DNA of 56,151 nucleotides from Alphaproteobacteria bacterium (lineage in GTDB: Bacteria; Pseudomonadota; Alphaproteobacteria; Caulobacterales; Hyphomonadaceae), in contig WGLW01000049.1 of assembly GCA_016125405.1 (NCBI GenBank), positions 1 to 56,151 on the forward strand, written 5' to 3'. Below, piece after piece: positions 38,735 to 48,600 of the stretch. A program made the translations under genes and the position numbers. Each line of letters opens with the position of its first letter. Within the stretch, counting starts at the first letter, position 1. The notes under the pieces were generated by a model. The model saw only the letters and a program-made list of their open reading frames with translations, had not been told where the DNA came from and made no database searches.

Positions 38735-40774
38735 ATGGGAAGCAACTGGGGGTTCCGGCTCTGCGCAGCAGCCGGCGTGTCTGCTATTGTAGCCGTTCTC
38801 CTGTCGGCGGGCGCAGCCGGTCCCCAAGTACCGCCCCCGACCGCGCCGGCTGCAGCAGTCGCCGCGGACGCCGTTCCTGACCCTGCCACGCAACCGCCTA
38901 TCCTCGCGCCCGGCGAGTTCCTGGTCCCCCTGAAAAGTGGATGCGCCATCGTCCTGGGCGGTGACGACACCGCCTGGGCGAAGGCGAAGCCGGAGGACAT
39001 CGAGAAAATCCGGTCCAGCTACGCAAGCTGGATCTGGAATGGCCCCTGCCGCTTCGGCGTCGCGCATGGGTCCGGCTGGTTCTCGACAGCGGCGCCAGGC
39101 CCCGGCCAATCCGCAAACGATACATTCGTCTATGGTCATCAGCTTGGCCGGAGCGCGAGGTATACAAGGATGCAGCTCGGCGGCCAGATCGTTACGGACA
39201 CGCTCTTCACGTATATCGACGGCCGGCGAAACCTGACCTTATCGAACTTGCGAATGCTGGACCGCCCGTCATGGGGCGACCTTGAGAGCTCCGTCTCATT
39301 TTCCGATGGACAGAATATCGTGTCGGTGCAGGCATTCTACTCAACCTGCGGCGCCTTCCGGAACGTGTTCCGCGGATGCGCGAGCAATGACGAAAACGCC
39401 AAGGTATACGGCCTCGGACTCGCCACTGATGTCGTGCCGCCGCCGGGAAAGGCAAGCAAGGCGTCGACCTACAAGGATCGCAGGTTTCCCTGCCCCAACT
39501 ACTACGACCCATCCACCTGCGTTTCAGCCTGGCAGGCGATGCTGGCCCCTTATAGCGCAACAATCGAGGATATCATCAAGGCAACCGACGCGCGGGACGC
39601 CGCGATAACCGAAAAGGCGTCAGCGCCCTACGCTGAAATGGAGGCGCGCATCGCCGCGGACCAGGCGCGCAAGGCGGCGGAGGCGAAGGCGACGGCCGAC
39701 AGGATCGCTGCTGAAAAAGCAGCTGCGGAAAAAGCTGCGGCGGATGCAAAGGCGGCTGCCGAGAAGGCCGAAGCGGAGGCCGCGGCCGCCGAAAAAGCCC
39801 GCCAGGACGCAGAATACGCCGCCAGCCTCAAGCCCATGAACGCCGGCGAACTGTTCGTGAAGGCGACTGAAATGAAGAGTGCGGGCCAGCCAGAGAAGGC
39901 CCAGACTGCGCTGAAATCCCTGCTGACGCGCTATCCGGATTCCCCCCTGGCGGCTCAGGCGGCGCAACAGTTGTCGACATTCGGCGGCGCTCCCGCTTCC
40001 GCTCCGCGCGCGGCGACGCCAACATCATCCCCGGCGCCCCGGCCGGCTGCGCCCGCGACGCCGCAGTGGACGCTCGACAGCTCGATGCAGGCGATGAGCA
40101 CCGCGTGCGCCAGCCAGATTGCCGATCTGCGGTCGCTGGCCCAGACCAGCATCAGCCCGATCACCCACAGGAACGGCTGGGCCGGCGAAGACAACTTCCA
40201 GAAGAACCAGCAAATCAAGATGTCGCAGATTTACGGTGAAACCGCTCAAAATCTCGACGCCATGGTCGCGCGCGACGAAGCCTATTTCAGCTCCCACCCG
40301 CTTCAGCTCACCGGCAACGTCGAGGCTGACGGCATTCAAAAAGGTTTGCGGGCGGACGGCGCCGTGCTGAACTGCATGCGCAGGCAACGGTCGATGCAGA
40401 TCAGGGGACAGATTCAACCGCCCGCCGGATCGGGGGCGCCGCAACTCACGACCGGATCGCCTGAGGGCAATGTGCCGGCCGCCGGATGCAGCATGACGCA
40501 GAACGAAGCCCTGCAGACATTCGACAGCGAGTTCCGCCAGCTCACAAACCGCTACCCGTTGCAGCAGGGCATTGGGTCACGCGCGACCTACCAGTACGCG
40601 TACTTCATTGGCGTGGAAGGCGTGAAACTGATCGAACCGCTGAAAGCCTGCATGGGCGTCAACTATTCGCCGAACCGCCAGCTGCTGCAGGGCGCGATCG
40701 ACAACGGCAAAAAGGGCTGCGAAGCGCTGGCGGTCGATCCGTCGGCCTGCGTTCCCCAATACCCGACGCAGTAG
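38735..40774 (+). CDS. Large exported protein with coiled coil, unknown function
   Basis: 679 residues, not recognised as a whole. Signal peptide about 1-28, then a Pro/Ala stretch. Region 55-290 has a MORN-like motif (WNGPCRFGVAHGSG, 101-114) and several cysteines. Residues 298-363 form a long Ala/Glu/Lys coiled coil of the TolA type. Residues 370-413 resemble one TPR or YbgF-like unit (ELFVKATEM...YPDSPLAAQAAQ). A Pro-rich linker (418-440) leads to a C-terminal Cys-containing domain (441-679) of unknown fold. A periplasmic scaffold is plausible, but this is inference. No operon partner. Confidence 0.75.
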   Translation: MGSNWGFRLCAAAGVSAIVAVLLSAGAAGPQVPPPTAPAAAVAADAVPDPATQPPILAPGEFLVPLKSGCAIVLGGDDTAWAKAKPEDIEKIRSSYASWIWNGPCRFGVAHGSGWFSTAAPGPGQSANDTFVYGHQLGRSARYTRMQLGGQIVTDTLFTYIDGRRNLTLSNLRMLDRPSWGDLESSVSFSDGQNIVSVQAFYSTCGAFRNVFRGCASNDENAKVYGLGLATDVVPPPGKASKASTYKDRRFPCPNYYDPSTCVSAWQAMLAPYSATIEDIIKATDARDAAITEKASAPYAEMEARIAADQARKAAEAKATADRIAAEKAAAEKAAADAKAAAEKAEAEAAAAEKARQDAEYAASLKPMNAGELFVKATEMKSAGQPEKAQTALKSLLTRYPDSPLAAQAAQQLSTFGGAPASAPRAATPTSSPAPRPAAPATPQWTLDSSMQAMSTACASQIADLRSLAQTSISPITHRNGWAGEDNFQKNQQIKMSQIYGETAQNLDAMVARDEAYFSSHPLQLTGNVEADGIQKGLRADGAVLNCMRRQRSMQIRGQIQPPAGSGAPQLTTGSPEGNVPAAGCSMTQNEALQTFDSEFRQLTNRYPLQQGIGSRATYQYAYFIGVEGVKLIEPLKACMGVNYSPNRQLLQGAIDNGKKGCEALAVDPSACVPQYPTQ

Positions 40775-40828
40775 CGAATAGACGCCAGCCGAACATCTAT
40801 CGACTGGCGCCTATCAGCCCTCCAGGCC

Positions 40829-42340
40829 TCAGGAAGGCATCGCAAGCATGTCTTTCTTCAGGGTCAGGGACGACAGGAAGAAGAACAGCGCAGCGGGCAT
40901 GAAGATCAGCGCCGTCGCCGTCATCGACGAGCGCAGGCCCTCCCCGTAGGCGGCGGCGCAAACTGCCTGCTGGTCCGCCGCCAGTTTTGCGACGGCGCCG
41001 GCATTTCGGCAGAGCTCCGTGGTGAGCACGCCGCCGAACCCTTTCGAGGTGAGCTCCATGCCCATGAACATGTCGCTCATCCAGCCGACGATCTGCGGGC
41101 CGAGCCCATTGCCGATCAGCGCGATCAGCAACAGCAGGATGGCGATGGCGGATGCGCGCGAGCGCTGGCTCACCACGCCCTGCCCGATCGTATATTGCGA
41201 GCCGAGATACATGTAGTGACAGAAGGCGCCGGCGCTCCACAGCGGCAGGGAGACTGAATAGAGGTGCTCGGTCGGCTGGTAGTACGCAAATATGTAGAGC
41301 GGCATGGCCAGCATCATGCCCACGACCGGCACGATCGAGACGGCGGTCGGAAATTTCGGCGACAGCCGTTCAACCAGAAAGCCTCCGGCAAATGTCCCGG
41401 CCGCGGCGAAGAGCGCGAGCGGGCCGCCGAAGCGCAACGCAAAGGTTCCTGCATCGATATGGTGGATGCGGATCACCATCTGCGACTGGAAGCCAACCAG
41501 GCCATAACCGACCAGCGCCACCAGCGATGCGCCCATCGCCATCGTCCAGAAGGTGGGTTTGGGGCCCAGTTCCTTCAGCGTCTCGATCATGTTGGCCTTC
41601 TGCACTTTCGGCGCACCGGGCGGGTCGGAATAGCCGCGCGGCGGCTCCTTGACCGTTAGCAGCAACAGAAGCGCGACGAGCAGGCCCGGCGCCCCGATCG
41701 TCACAAAGGCGACGCGCCAGCCTTCGACGTGGTCCCAGTCCGCCATCTTCAGCGCCCAGTCCCATCCCCATGCGTCGAACAGCTTCTTCAACGCCGCGCC
41801 GTTGAGGCCGGTGGCGATGGGTCCGCCGAAGAAGTTGGAGAGCGCGCCGCCGATCGTGACGCCCATGGCGTAGATGCCGAGGGCGTTCGCGCGGCTGCGC
41901 GGCTTGTAATAGTCGCCGATGATCGAGTTGGCCGGGGGCGTCCCGCCCGCTTCCCCGATCGCGACCCCGACGCGGGCGAACAGCAGGAACAGGAAGCTGG
42001 TGGCGAAGCCGCACAGCGCGGCCATCAGCGACCAGATGGCGATACACAGCGCGACGATCACGACCCGGTTGAACCGGTCCGCCGCCATGGCGAGCGGAAT
42101 GCCCATGAACGCGTAGAAAAGAGCGAAGGGAGGCCCGTTGAGGAACCCGTATTCGGTGTCGGACAGGCCGAAGGCGTTGGTGACGGGCTGCCCGATGACA
42201 GTGAGAAGGTTCCGGTCCACGAAATTGAGCGTGTAGACCAGGGTGAGGACGATCAGGACGTAGCCGCGATACGCTGGCGTCCCAAAGCTCGTTCCCCCTG
42301 CAGGCGCATCGCCCGCGGGGACAGCGGTTGCAGTGCTCAA
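40829..42340 (-). CDS. MFS transporter, Spinster-like
   Basis: 503-residue, 12-helix major facilitator. LVYTLNFVDRNLLTVIGQP in helix 1 and GVAIGEAGGTPPANSIIGDY in helix 4-5 are typical of the Spinster (Spns) group. A TTG start at 42340 was chosen because CAGGGAGG lies five bases upstream; a GTG at 42382 has no ribosome-binding site. The substrate is unknown; relatives carry sphingolipid or organic anion substrates. Single gene. Confidence 0.86.
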   Translation of the reverse strand: MSTATAVPAGDAPAGGTSFGTPAYRGYVLIVLTLVYTLNFVDRNLLTVIGQPVTNAFGLSDTEYGFLNGPPFALFYAFMGIPLAMAADRFNRVVIVALCIAIWSLMAALCGFATSFLFLLFARVGVAIGEAGGTPPANSIIGDYYKPRSRANALGIYAMGVTIGGALSNFFGGPIATGLNGAALKKLFDAWGWDWALKMADWDHVEGWRVAFVTIGAPGLLVALLLLLTVKEPPRGYSDPPGAPKVQKANMIETLKELGPKPTFWTMAMGASLVALVGYGLVGFQSQMVIRIHHIDAGTFALRFGGPLALFAAAGTFAGGFLVERLSPKFPTAVSIVPVVGMMLAMPLYIFAYYQPTEHLYSVSLPLWSAGAFCHYMYLGSQYTIGQGVVSQRSRASAIAILLLLIALIGNGLGPQIVGWMSDMFMGMELTSKGFGGVLTTELCRNAGAVAKLAADQQAVCAAAYGEGLRSSMTATALIFMPAALFFFLSSLTLKKDMLAMPS

Positions 42341-42451
42341 TTGGACCTCCCTGTCGGCGACTGACGCGCCTGTAAGGGGCACCGTATCTGCGAAAAATTG
42401 TCGCGCAAGTCTGCTGCCGGCACGAAAACGGGTCCGCTGGCCGGTTTCGGC

Positions 42452-43177
42452 TCAGATCAGGCCCTTGGCCTTCATGCTGACGGTGTCCGCCTTGCCGACC
42501 ACGAGGTGGTCATGGAGCCGGATATCCAGGGCCTTGAGGGCGGTCTCGATCTCGCGCGTCATCTCGACGTCAGCGCGCGACGGCGTGGGATCGCCGGAAG
42601 GGTGGTTGTGCACGAGGATGACCGACGAGGCCGCCAGCTCCAGCGCGCGGCGGGCGATCTCGCGCGGATAGACCGGCGCATGATCCACCGTGCCCCGTCC
42701 CGTGACCTCGTCGGCGATCAGCCTGTTCTTCCGGTCGAGGAAAGGCGTTCGCACCTGCTCGGCAGTCTCGTGCCGAAGCGTCATGCGGACATAGTTCAGC
42801 AGGGCCGCCCAGTTGGAAATGACCGGACGCTCCTTCACCTGGTCGCCCGCCGCCGCCTGCAGCAGAAGATGCGTCGCGCGCAGATAGGCCGCCGCGCTCT
42901 CGCCAACGCCCGGGATCTCCGTCAGCCGCTCGGGCGATGCGGCCAGCGCTGCGGAGACAGAGCCGAAGCGCGCGATCAGCGCCTTGGCGATCGGCTTCAC
43001 GTCGATCCGCGGGATGAAGGCGCACAGCAGAAGCTCAAGCAGTTCGTATTTCGCGAGCGCCGATCCATCCCCCTTGAGGATGCGGGCGCGGAGCCGTTCG
43101 CGATGTCCGTGGTAGTGGCGCTTCGGCGCCGATGCGGAGGATGCGGGCTTGCCGGCGCTGTCCCCCTCGCCGCCCAT
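42452..43177 (-). CDS. radC: RadC, JAB/MPN-domain protein
   Basis: 241 residues. An N-terminal helix-hairpin-helix (LTEIPGVGESAAAYL) precedes the JAB1/MPN-type domain with the JAMM motif HNHPSGDPTPSRAD. The name RadC is historical; a direct role in DNA repair is doubtful. The N-terminal 18 residues are low complexity. It ends nine bases before the map start region, so map and radC are probably cotranscribed. Confidence 0.93.
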   Translation of the reverse strand: MGGEGDSAGKPASSASAPKRHYHGHRERLRARILKGDGSALAKYELLELLLCAFIPRIDVKPIAKALIARFGSVSAALAASPERLTEIPGVGESAAAYLRATHLLLQAAAGDQVKERPVISNWAALLNYVRMTLRHETAEQVRTPFLDRKNRLIADEVTGRGTVDHAPVYPREIARRALELAASSVILVHNHPSGDPTPSRADVEMTREIETALKALDIRLHDHLVVGKADTVSMKAKGLI

Positions 43178-43185
43178 GCGTATCC

Positions 43186-44019
43186 CTAGACCGATTGCGC
43201 CAGCGTGTGCGGGCTATCGAGACCGGCGGGCGAGCGGGTGAAGATCTCGCAGCCGTCTTCGGTGACGCCGATCGAATGCTCGTATTGCGCCGAGAGCGAA
43301 CGGTCCCGCGTGACGGCGGTCCAGCCGTCGGCCAGAAGCGCCACATCCTTGCGGCCGAGATTGATCATCGGTTCGACCGTGAAGATCATGCCGGGCTGAA
43401 GGATTTCGCCCTGACCGCGCCGGCCGAAGTGAAGGATGTTCGGCGCATCGTGGAACACGCGTCCCACGCCATGGCCGCAGAACGCCTCGACCACGGAATA
43501 GCGCTGGCGTTCGGCGTGCTCCTGGATCGCTGCGCCGATATCGCCCAGACGGGCGCCAGGCTTCACGGTCTCGATGCCGCGCATCATGCACTGGTAGGTC
43601 ACGTCCATCAGCCGCATCGATTTCCGTTTCACCGGGCCGACGGCGAACATCCGCGAGGTGTCGCCGTGCCAGCCGTCGATGATCACGGTGACGTCGATGT
43701 TGAGGATGTCCCCTTCCTTCAAAACCTTCGGCCCCGGGATGCCGTGGCACACGACGTGGTTGATCGAGGTGCAGACGGTGTGCTTGTAACCCTTGTAGAA
43801 GAGGCACGCCGGCAGCCCGCCCCGCTCCAGCACGAATTCGCGGGCCAGATCGTCCAGCTGTGCCGTGGTGACGCCGGCCTGCACATGCGGAACCAGCATG
43901 TCGAGACACTCGGCGGCCAGGCGGCCCGCTTTGCGCATGCCCTCGAAGGCCTCCAGCCCGTGCAGCTTGATCTGCCCGGTATTGCGGGTGGGCGCGTCGA
44001 TGGCGTCGATGAAATTCAT
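43186..44019 (-). CDS. map: Type I methionine aminopeptidase
   Basis: 277-residue enzyme that removes the initiator methionine. Metal ligands are visible: Asp in NIDVTVIIDGWHGD (two Asp), His in CHGVGRVFH-type GHGVGR, Glu in FTVEPMIN, and Glu in QYEHSIGV. The substrate His of FCGHG is present. ATG at 44019 (MNFIDAIDAP) after GGAC was chosen; an extra 22 in-frame codons upstream lack similarity. radC follows on the same strand. Confidence 0.95.
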   Translation of the reverse strand: MNFIDAIDAPTRNTGQIKLHGLEAFEGMRKAGRLAAECLDMLVPHVQAGVTTAQLDDLAREFVLERGGLPACLFYKGYKHTVCTSINHVVCHGIPGPKVLKEGDILNIDVTVIIDGWHGDTSRMFAVGPVKRKSMRLMDVTYQCMMRGIETVKPGARLGDIGAAIQEHAERQRYSVVEAFCGHGVGRVFHDAPNILHFGRRGQGEILQPGMIFTVEPMINLGRKDVALLADGWTAVTRDRSLSAQYEHSIGVTEDGCEIFTRSPAGLDSPHTLAQSV

Positions 44020-44116
44020 GCGATTCGTCCGGGTCTTGCCCTGAATTTGGCCACGCGTCTGGCTGTGAAGTGGCGAGTTTAGCATGGAAGGTCAATGGCG
44101 TGAACGCCGGGGGCCT

Positions 44117-45601
44117 TCACGGTCCTGACGGACCCTCGTGATCGCGGGGGTTTCGGGGGCTCGCGTCTTCCTCTGCCTGCTCCTCCTTCAGCACATCGGC
44201 GTGCATTCCGGGATCGGCCTCCGGGTTGGAGGACCGCTTCGAGGCCAGCGACGGGCGTTCGTAAAGCCGCGCGAGGCTGACGCCCGCCGCCACGAAGGCG
44301 GATCCAGCCCCCAGCAGCAGCGCGACCGTGGGTCCGTGCTCGTGCGGCAGCCGGGCGAACAGGAGCGCGACCACGGCCGCGCCCGTGGTCTGGCCCAGCA
44401 GGCGGGCGGTTCCCAACATGCCGCTGGCGCCGCCGCTGCGGGACTTTGGCGCGGCGGTGATCATCGCGCGGTTGTTGGGCGACTGGAACAGGCCGAAGCC
44501 GACGCCGCACAGGGCCATGCGCCAGACAATGTCGAACGGCTGCGGATGCGCCGGCAGGAAGGCCAGCGACAGAAGGCCCATCGAGAATAGAAACAGGCCG
44601 ACGCCGCCCAGCACGCCGGCGGAATACCTGTCAGACAGGCGCCCGGCGATCGGTGCGGCGATGGCGATGGCGACCGGCCAGGGCGTGATCAGCAGGCCCG
44701 TCTCGACGGCGCTGAAATGCAATTCGTTCTGCATCAGGAAGGGCAAGGAAACGAGCGCCAGCATCTGCGCCGCGAACGAGCAGATCGACGTGCAGATCGA
44801 CAGCGCAAAGATCGGAATGCGCAACAGGTCGACCGGCAGCATCGGCGCGGGCTTGCCGCCTTCGCGCCGCACCAGCAGCCAGACCAGCACGCCGGCGCCG
44901 GCGATCTCCAGCAGGAACAGTTCGAAAGGCTGGCCATGCCCCAGTGCATCGACGCTGCCGATCAGCGCACCGAACGTCAGAGCGCTGAGGACGGCGCTGA
45001 TCCAGTCGAAGCGATGCGGCGAACGCCGCGACTTCGGCAGGTAACCCGCGCCGACGGCGAGCGCGGCCAGCCCGATCGGCACGTTGACGGCGAAGAGCCA
45101 GGGCCAGCTTGCGACCGACAGGATGGCGCTGGCGATGGTCGGTCCCACGGCTGAGGAGATTGCCACCACCAGTGCATTGAGGCCGATGCCGCGCCCCAGC
45201 AGGTTTTGCGGATAGATGTGGCGCAACAGCGCCGTGTTGACGCTCATGATCCCGGCAGCGCCAAAGCCCTGCACCACCCGCGCCGCAGCCAGCATCGGCA
45301 GGTTTTCGGAAAACGCGCAGCCCAGCGAGGCCAGCGTGAAGATCGCAAGGCCCGATAGGTAGATCGGCCGGTAGCCGGTGATGTCGCCCAGCGACGACAG
45401 CGGCAGCAGCGAAATGGTGATCGCCAACTGGTAGCCGTTGACGACCCAGATCGACAGCGCCGGATCGGTGTGAAGGTCCTCGGCGATCTTGGGCAACGCC
45501 ACGTTGGCGATCGCCGAATCGATCACCGCGAGCGTGATGCCGAGCGCGATGGCGAGGATCGCCCAGTAGCGCGCCGGTGTCGGCAGGCCGTCGTCGGGCA
45601 T
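44117..45601 (-). CDS. MFS multidrug transporter, DHA2-type (14 helices)
   Basis: 494 residues. 14 predicted helices with the DHA2 motifs LAVIDSAIANVALPKIAEDL in helix 1 and AARVVQGFGAAGIMSVN in helix 4, and a final acidic, Pro-rich cytoplasmic tail (about 455-494). It exports drugs or metabolites by proton antiport. ATG at 45601 was preferred over a TTG 21 bases upstream. Located upstream of, and cotranscribed direction with, map/radC; the SMP-30 gene lies 38 bases before it. Confidence 0.88.
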   Translation of the reverse strand: MPDDGLPTPARYWAILAIALGITLAVIDSAIANVALPKIAEDLHTDPALSIWVVNGYQLAITISLLPLSSLGDITGYRPIYLSGLAIFTLASLGCAFSENLPMLAAARVVQGFGAAGIMSVNTALLRHIYPQNLLGRGIGLNALVVAISSAVGPTIASAILSVASWPWLFAVNVPIGLAALAVGAGYLPKSRRSPHRFDWISAVLSALTFGALIGSVDALGHGQPFELFLLEIAGAGVLVWLLVRREGGKPAPMLPVDLLRIPIFALSICTSICSFAAQMLALVSLPFLMQNELHFSAVETGLLITPWPVAIAIAAPIAGRLSDRYSAGVLGGVGLFLFSMGLLSLAFLPAHPQPFDIVWRMALCGVGFGLFQSPNNRAMITAAPKSRSGGASGMLGTARLLGQTTGAAVVALLFARLPHEHGPTVALLLGAGSAFVAAGVSLARLYERPSLASKRSSNPEADPGMHADVLKEEQAEEDASPRNPRDHEGPSGP

Positions 45602-45639
45602 GAGAGCGCGAGGTGCGCGCAAGCGATCCGTCTCCCGCC

Positions 45640-46554
45640 CTATCCGTTGAAGTTGAGTTTCAGGCCAGGCTCTGGCCAGCGCGTCTTCACCAGCTTGCCG
45701 GTGCCCGACAGGGTGATCCAGGCGTCCATCATGTCGGCCCCGCCGAAACAGATATTCGTTGTGTAGGGATCGTCCGTGGCGAACTGCTCGTAGGCGCCGT
45801 CGGGCGAGATCTGCGTGATGCAGGGGTCGAGCAGCGTCGCGACGCAGACCTTGCCCGAGGCGGTGACGGCGAGGCTGTCGAAATACTGGATCGCCTTCGT
45901 ATTCGGCATCGTCGCCACCACGCGGCCGGCGAAGCGGCCCCGCTCGCGCGAGATTTCGCCGGGGCCCGTCACATCGAAGGCCCAGAGTTTCCCGGAACTC
46001 GTCTCGGCCGAATAGAGCGTCTTTTCATCCGGCGAGAGGCCGATGCCGTTGTAGCCCAGCGAGCCGAACTCGACCTCGACGATCTTCGATCCATCCGGCA
46101 GCGCATAGTAGATGCCGCTCTTGTCGCGGTTGCGCGCGAAGTCCTTGCCGTAGTCGGTGAACCACATCCCGCCGGACTTATCGAAGACGATGTCGTTGGG
46201 TCCGCGCAGCAGGTAGTCGCCACAGCGGTCATAGAGCCGGTCCACCTTGCCGGTCGCGAGGTCCACCCGTTCGATGCGCCCGCCGGAATATTCCGGCGGC
46301 GTACCCATCGGGATCGTCAGCCCGTTGCGGTCATACCATTTGAAGCCGCCATTGTTGCAGACATACATGGCGCCGTCCGGGCCGATGGCGGCGCCATTGG
46401 GCCCGCCGCCCAGCCGGGCGATCACTTCCTTGCGTCCGCTCCAGCAGCGCGTCAGCGCCTCACCGCGAATCTCGACGACGATTACGGAGCCGTCTTCCAT
46501 CGCCACGGGCCCCTCGGGGAAACCGAGTCCCTCGGCGACGACTTCAAACTTCAT
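45640..46554 (-). CDS. SMP-30/gluconolactonase/LRE-family hydrolase
   Basis: 304-residue six-bladed beta-propeller. Calcium/active-site residues fall in the expected places: Glu in GFPEGPV near 14, Asn in RGPNDIVFD, Asn in YNGIGLSPDE, and Asp in YFDSLAV. The family opens lactones (gluconolactone and others) or is a related hydrolase. A spacing of 38 bases to the DHA2 gene downstream suggests an operon. Confidence 0.9.
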   Translation of the reverse strand: MKFEVVAEGLGFPEGPVAMEDGSVIVVEIRGEALTRCWSGRKEVIARLGGGPNGAAIGPDGAMYVCNNGGFKWYDRNGLTIPMGTPPEYSGGRIERVDLATGKVDRLYDRCGDYLLRGPNDIVFDKSGGMWFTDYGKDFARNRDKSGIYYALPDGSKIVEVEFGSLGYNGIGLSPDEKTLYSAETSSGKLWAFDVTGPGEISRERGRFAGRVVATMPNTKAIQYFDSLAVTASGKVCVATLLDPCITQISPDGAYEQFATDDPYTTNICFGGADMMDAWITLSGTGKLVKTRWPEPGLKLNFNG

Positions 46555-46619
46555 GCGATTCTCCCCGGCAATTCCGCCGGTCTAGCGCACCCCGCAGGCG
46601 TCGTCAGCACGCTGATCAA

Positions 46620-47990
46620 TCACTCGATTCCAAGGAGGTGTTTCAGCGGGCGCCGCAGCAGAATGGCCAGCGCGCCGCCCGTCGCGGCGATCAGCGCATG
46701 CATCGCCCAGAAGGCCGCCGGGGTCATCTGCTCGTAAAACTGGCCAAGCCAACCCAGGGTGAGGTTGCTGACGAACAGGGTGAGGAAGATCGCCCCCATC
46801 AGCGTCGCCTTGATCTGTGGCGGCGCGGCGCGCGACACCAGCGCCAGAAGCGTCGGCCAGTAGTAGAGAAATGCGACGCCCAGGATGATGTCGTAAATTA
46901 CCGGCGCAATGGCGGACACGCGGTCGCTGGCCAGACACGCCGCGACCAGCAGCAGGTTGGCCGCAGCGGCCATCCATGCGCCCACCGCGATCTTGCCGAG
47001 ATCGCCCGGCTCCCTGCCCCGCTTCGCCTGCCACTTCCACAGGGCGAACAGCGGCGGCACGGCGACAATACTGGCGAGCGGATCGATCGAATTGAACCAC
47101 GCCGCCGGAAAGTGGAATCCCAGCAGATCGAGGTCGACCTTCTGGTCGATCCACACGAGGCCAATGGTGGTGTTCTGGTAGTAGGCGATGCTCTGGAAGA
47201 TCGTGATGAAGGACACCAGCGCAATGCCGAGCACGATGCGCCAGTCGGCGGCGGTCAACGGATCCTTGGGCTGATCCTTCGCCGCGCGCCGGTTGCGATC
47301 GTCGGGCAGGTAGCGCAGGCCCGCAACGTAGGTCGCAAGGCCGATCAGCATCAGCACGCCGGCAAGGCCGAAGCCAGCATGCCAGCCATAGAGCTGCGCC
47401 AGCAACCCGCACGTCAGCGGGCCGACAACAGCGCCGACATTGATGCCGATGGAAAAGATCGCGAAGGCGCGCGTGCGCCCTTCGCCGTCATTCTCGGCGT
47501 AAAGCTCGCCGACCTGCGTCGAGATATTGCCCTTCAGAAGGCCACACCCGGTGATCAGCAACGCCAGCGCCAGCAGGAAGGACTGGTCGAAGGCCATGGC
47601 AAGATGGCCCGCGCTCATCAGGATCGCGCCGATGACGACCGCGAGGCGCCGCCCGAGCCAGCGGTCGGCGATCCATCCGCCCAGCACGGGCGTGAAATAG
47701 ATGAAGCCGGTGTAGAGCCCCATGATCTGCGCGGCGAGGCCGATCGTCGTCTTGGGACCGAACACGCTTTCGATCGCAGCGCGGAATCCGGGGAAGCCCG
47801 CGATGTGCTCGACATGCCCCGGCAGCAGCAATTGCTGGGACATGTACAGCACCAGGATGGCCGTCATCCCGTAGTAGGAAAACCGTTCCCAGGCTTCGGT
47901 GAAGGAGAGAAAGGCGAGCGCGCGGGGTTCGCCGAAAAAGGTTCGGGGGCGGGCGGCTGCCTCGGCGCTCTCGACAGTCTCGGCGGTCAT
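46620..47990 (-). CDS. POT/PTR2-family peptide MFS transporter
   Basis: 456 residues. The family signatures are clear: FTEAWERFSYYGMTAILVLY in helix 1 with E-x-x-E-R-F/Y, GLYTGFIYFTPVLGGWIADR and GNISTQVGELY. It imports di- or tripeptides with protons. ATG at 47990 was chosen over a TTG at 48032; the ribosome-binding site is weak. It is upstream of SMP-30 on the same strand. Confidence 0.88.
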   Translation of the reverse strand: MTAETVESAEAAARPRTFFGEPRALAFLSFTEAWERFSYYGMTAILVLYMSQQLLLPGHVEHIAGFPGFRAAIESVFGPKTTIGLAAQIMGLYTGFIYFTPVLGGWIADRWLGRRLAVVIGAILMSAGHLAMAFDQSFLLALALLITGCGLLKGNISTQVGELYAENDGEGRTRAFAIFSIGINVGAVVGPLTCGLLAQLYGWHAGFGLAGVLMLIGLATYVAGLRYLPDDRNRRAAKDQPKDPLTAADWRIVLGIALVSFITIFQSIAYYQNTTIGLVWIDQKVDLDLLGFHFPAAWFNSIDPLASIVAVPPLFALWKWQAKRGREPGDLGKIAVGAWMAAAANLLLVAACLASDRVSAIAPVIYDIILGVAFLYYWPTLLALVSRAAPPQIKATLMGAIFLTLFVSNLTLGWLGQFYEQMTPAAFWAMHALIAATGGALAILLRRPLKHLLGIE

Positions 47991-48069
47991 GTCGCGTTCA
48001 AGTCCTGCGCCGACAGAACCATCGACCCGCAATGCTTAGGATCGGGCTCCCGGTTCGGCAAGCGGCGCA

Positions 48070-48600
48070 TCACGCCTGCCGGACAAGCTCGCGAATGACG
48101 AACGGGAAGTCGTTTCCCTCGCCGGCCCTGAATGCGACCGCGGACGCCTCGCGCCAGTCGCGCCGGCCGAACTCCGGAAAGAAGGCGTCGGCCGTTGCGT
48201 CCGCATCCACCTCCGTCAGCCACAGCCGGTCGGCATAGGGCAGCGCGGCCGCGTAGATTTCGGCGCCGCCGATGACGCAGACCTCCGTCACGCCGGCCTT
48301 CGCCGCCATTGCGCGCGCCGCCGCCAAGGCCGGCGGGATGCTGGAATAGACGAACGCTCCAGGCGCCTCGAAGGCGAGATTGCGCGTGGCCACCAGGTTG
48401 GGCCGCCCGGGCAGAGGCTTCTTCGGCAGCGTGTCCCACGTCTTCCTGCCCATCACCAGCGGCTTGCCGGCGGTGATGCGCCGAAAGCTGGCCATGTCGT
48501 CCTTCAGGCGGAACAGCAACCGGCCGTCGAGACCGATCCCGCCATTGCGGGCCACCGCCGCCACAAGGCTGAGGCCGATGCTTTCCGAAGCGAACGACAA
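48070..48600 (-). CDS. folA: Dihydrofolate reductase
   Basis: 176 residues. Begins SLVAAVARNGGIGLDGRL, then LVMGRKTWDTLPKKPLPGR and VIGGAEIYAAALPYADRLW, all classic DHFR. It regenerates tetrahydrofolate after thymidylate synthase. The start is TTG at 48600 with AGGAGG seven bases upstream, an unambiguous but uncommon start codon. thyA is 1.4 kb away on the same strand, separated by a lipoprotein gene and a VUT transporter. Confidence 0.95.
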   Translation of the reverse strand: MSFASESIGLSLVAAVARNGGIGLDGRLLFRLKDDMASFRRITAGKPLVMGRKTWDTLPKKPLPGRPNLVATRNLAFEAPGAFVYSSIPPALAAARAMAAKAGVTEVCVIGGAEIYAAALPYADRLWLTEVDADATADAFFPEFGRRDWREASAVAFRAGEGNDFPFVIRELVRQA

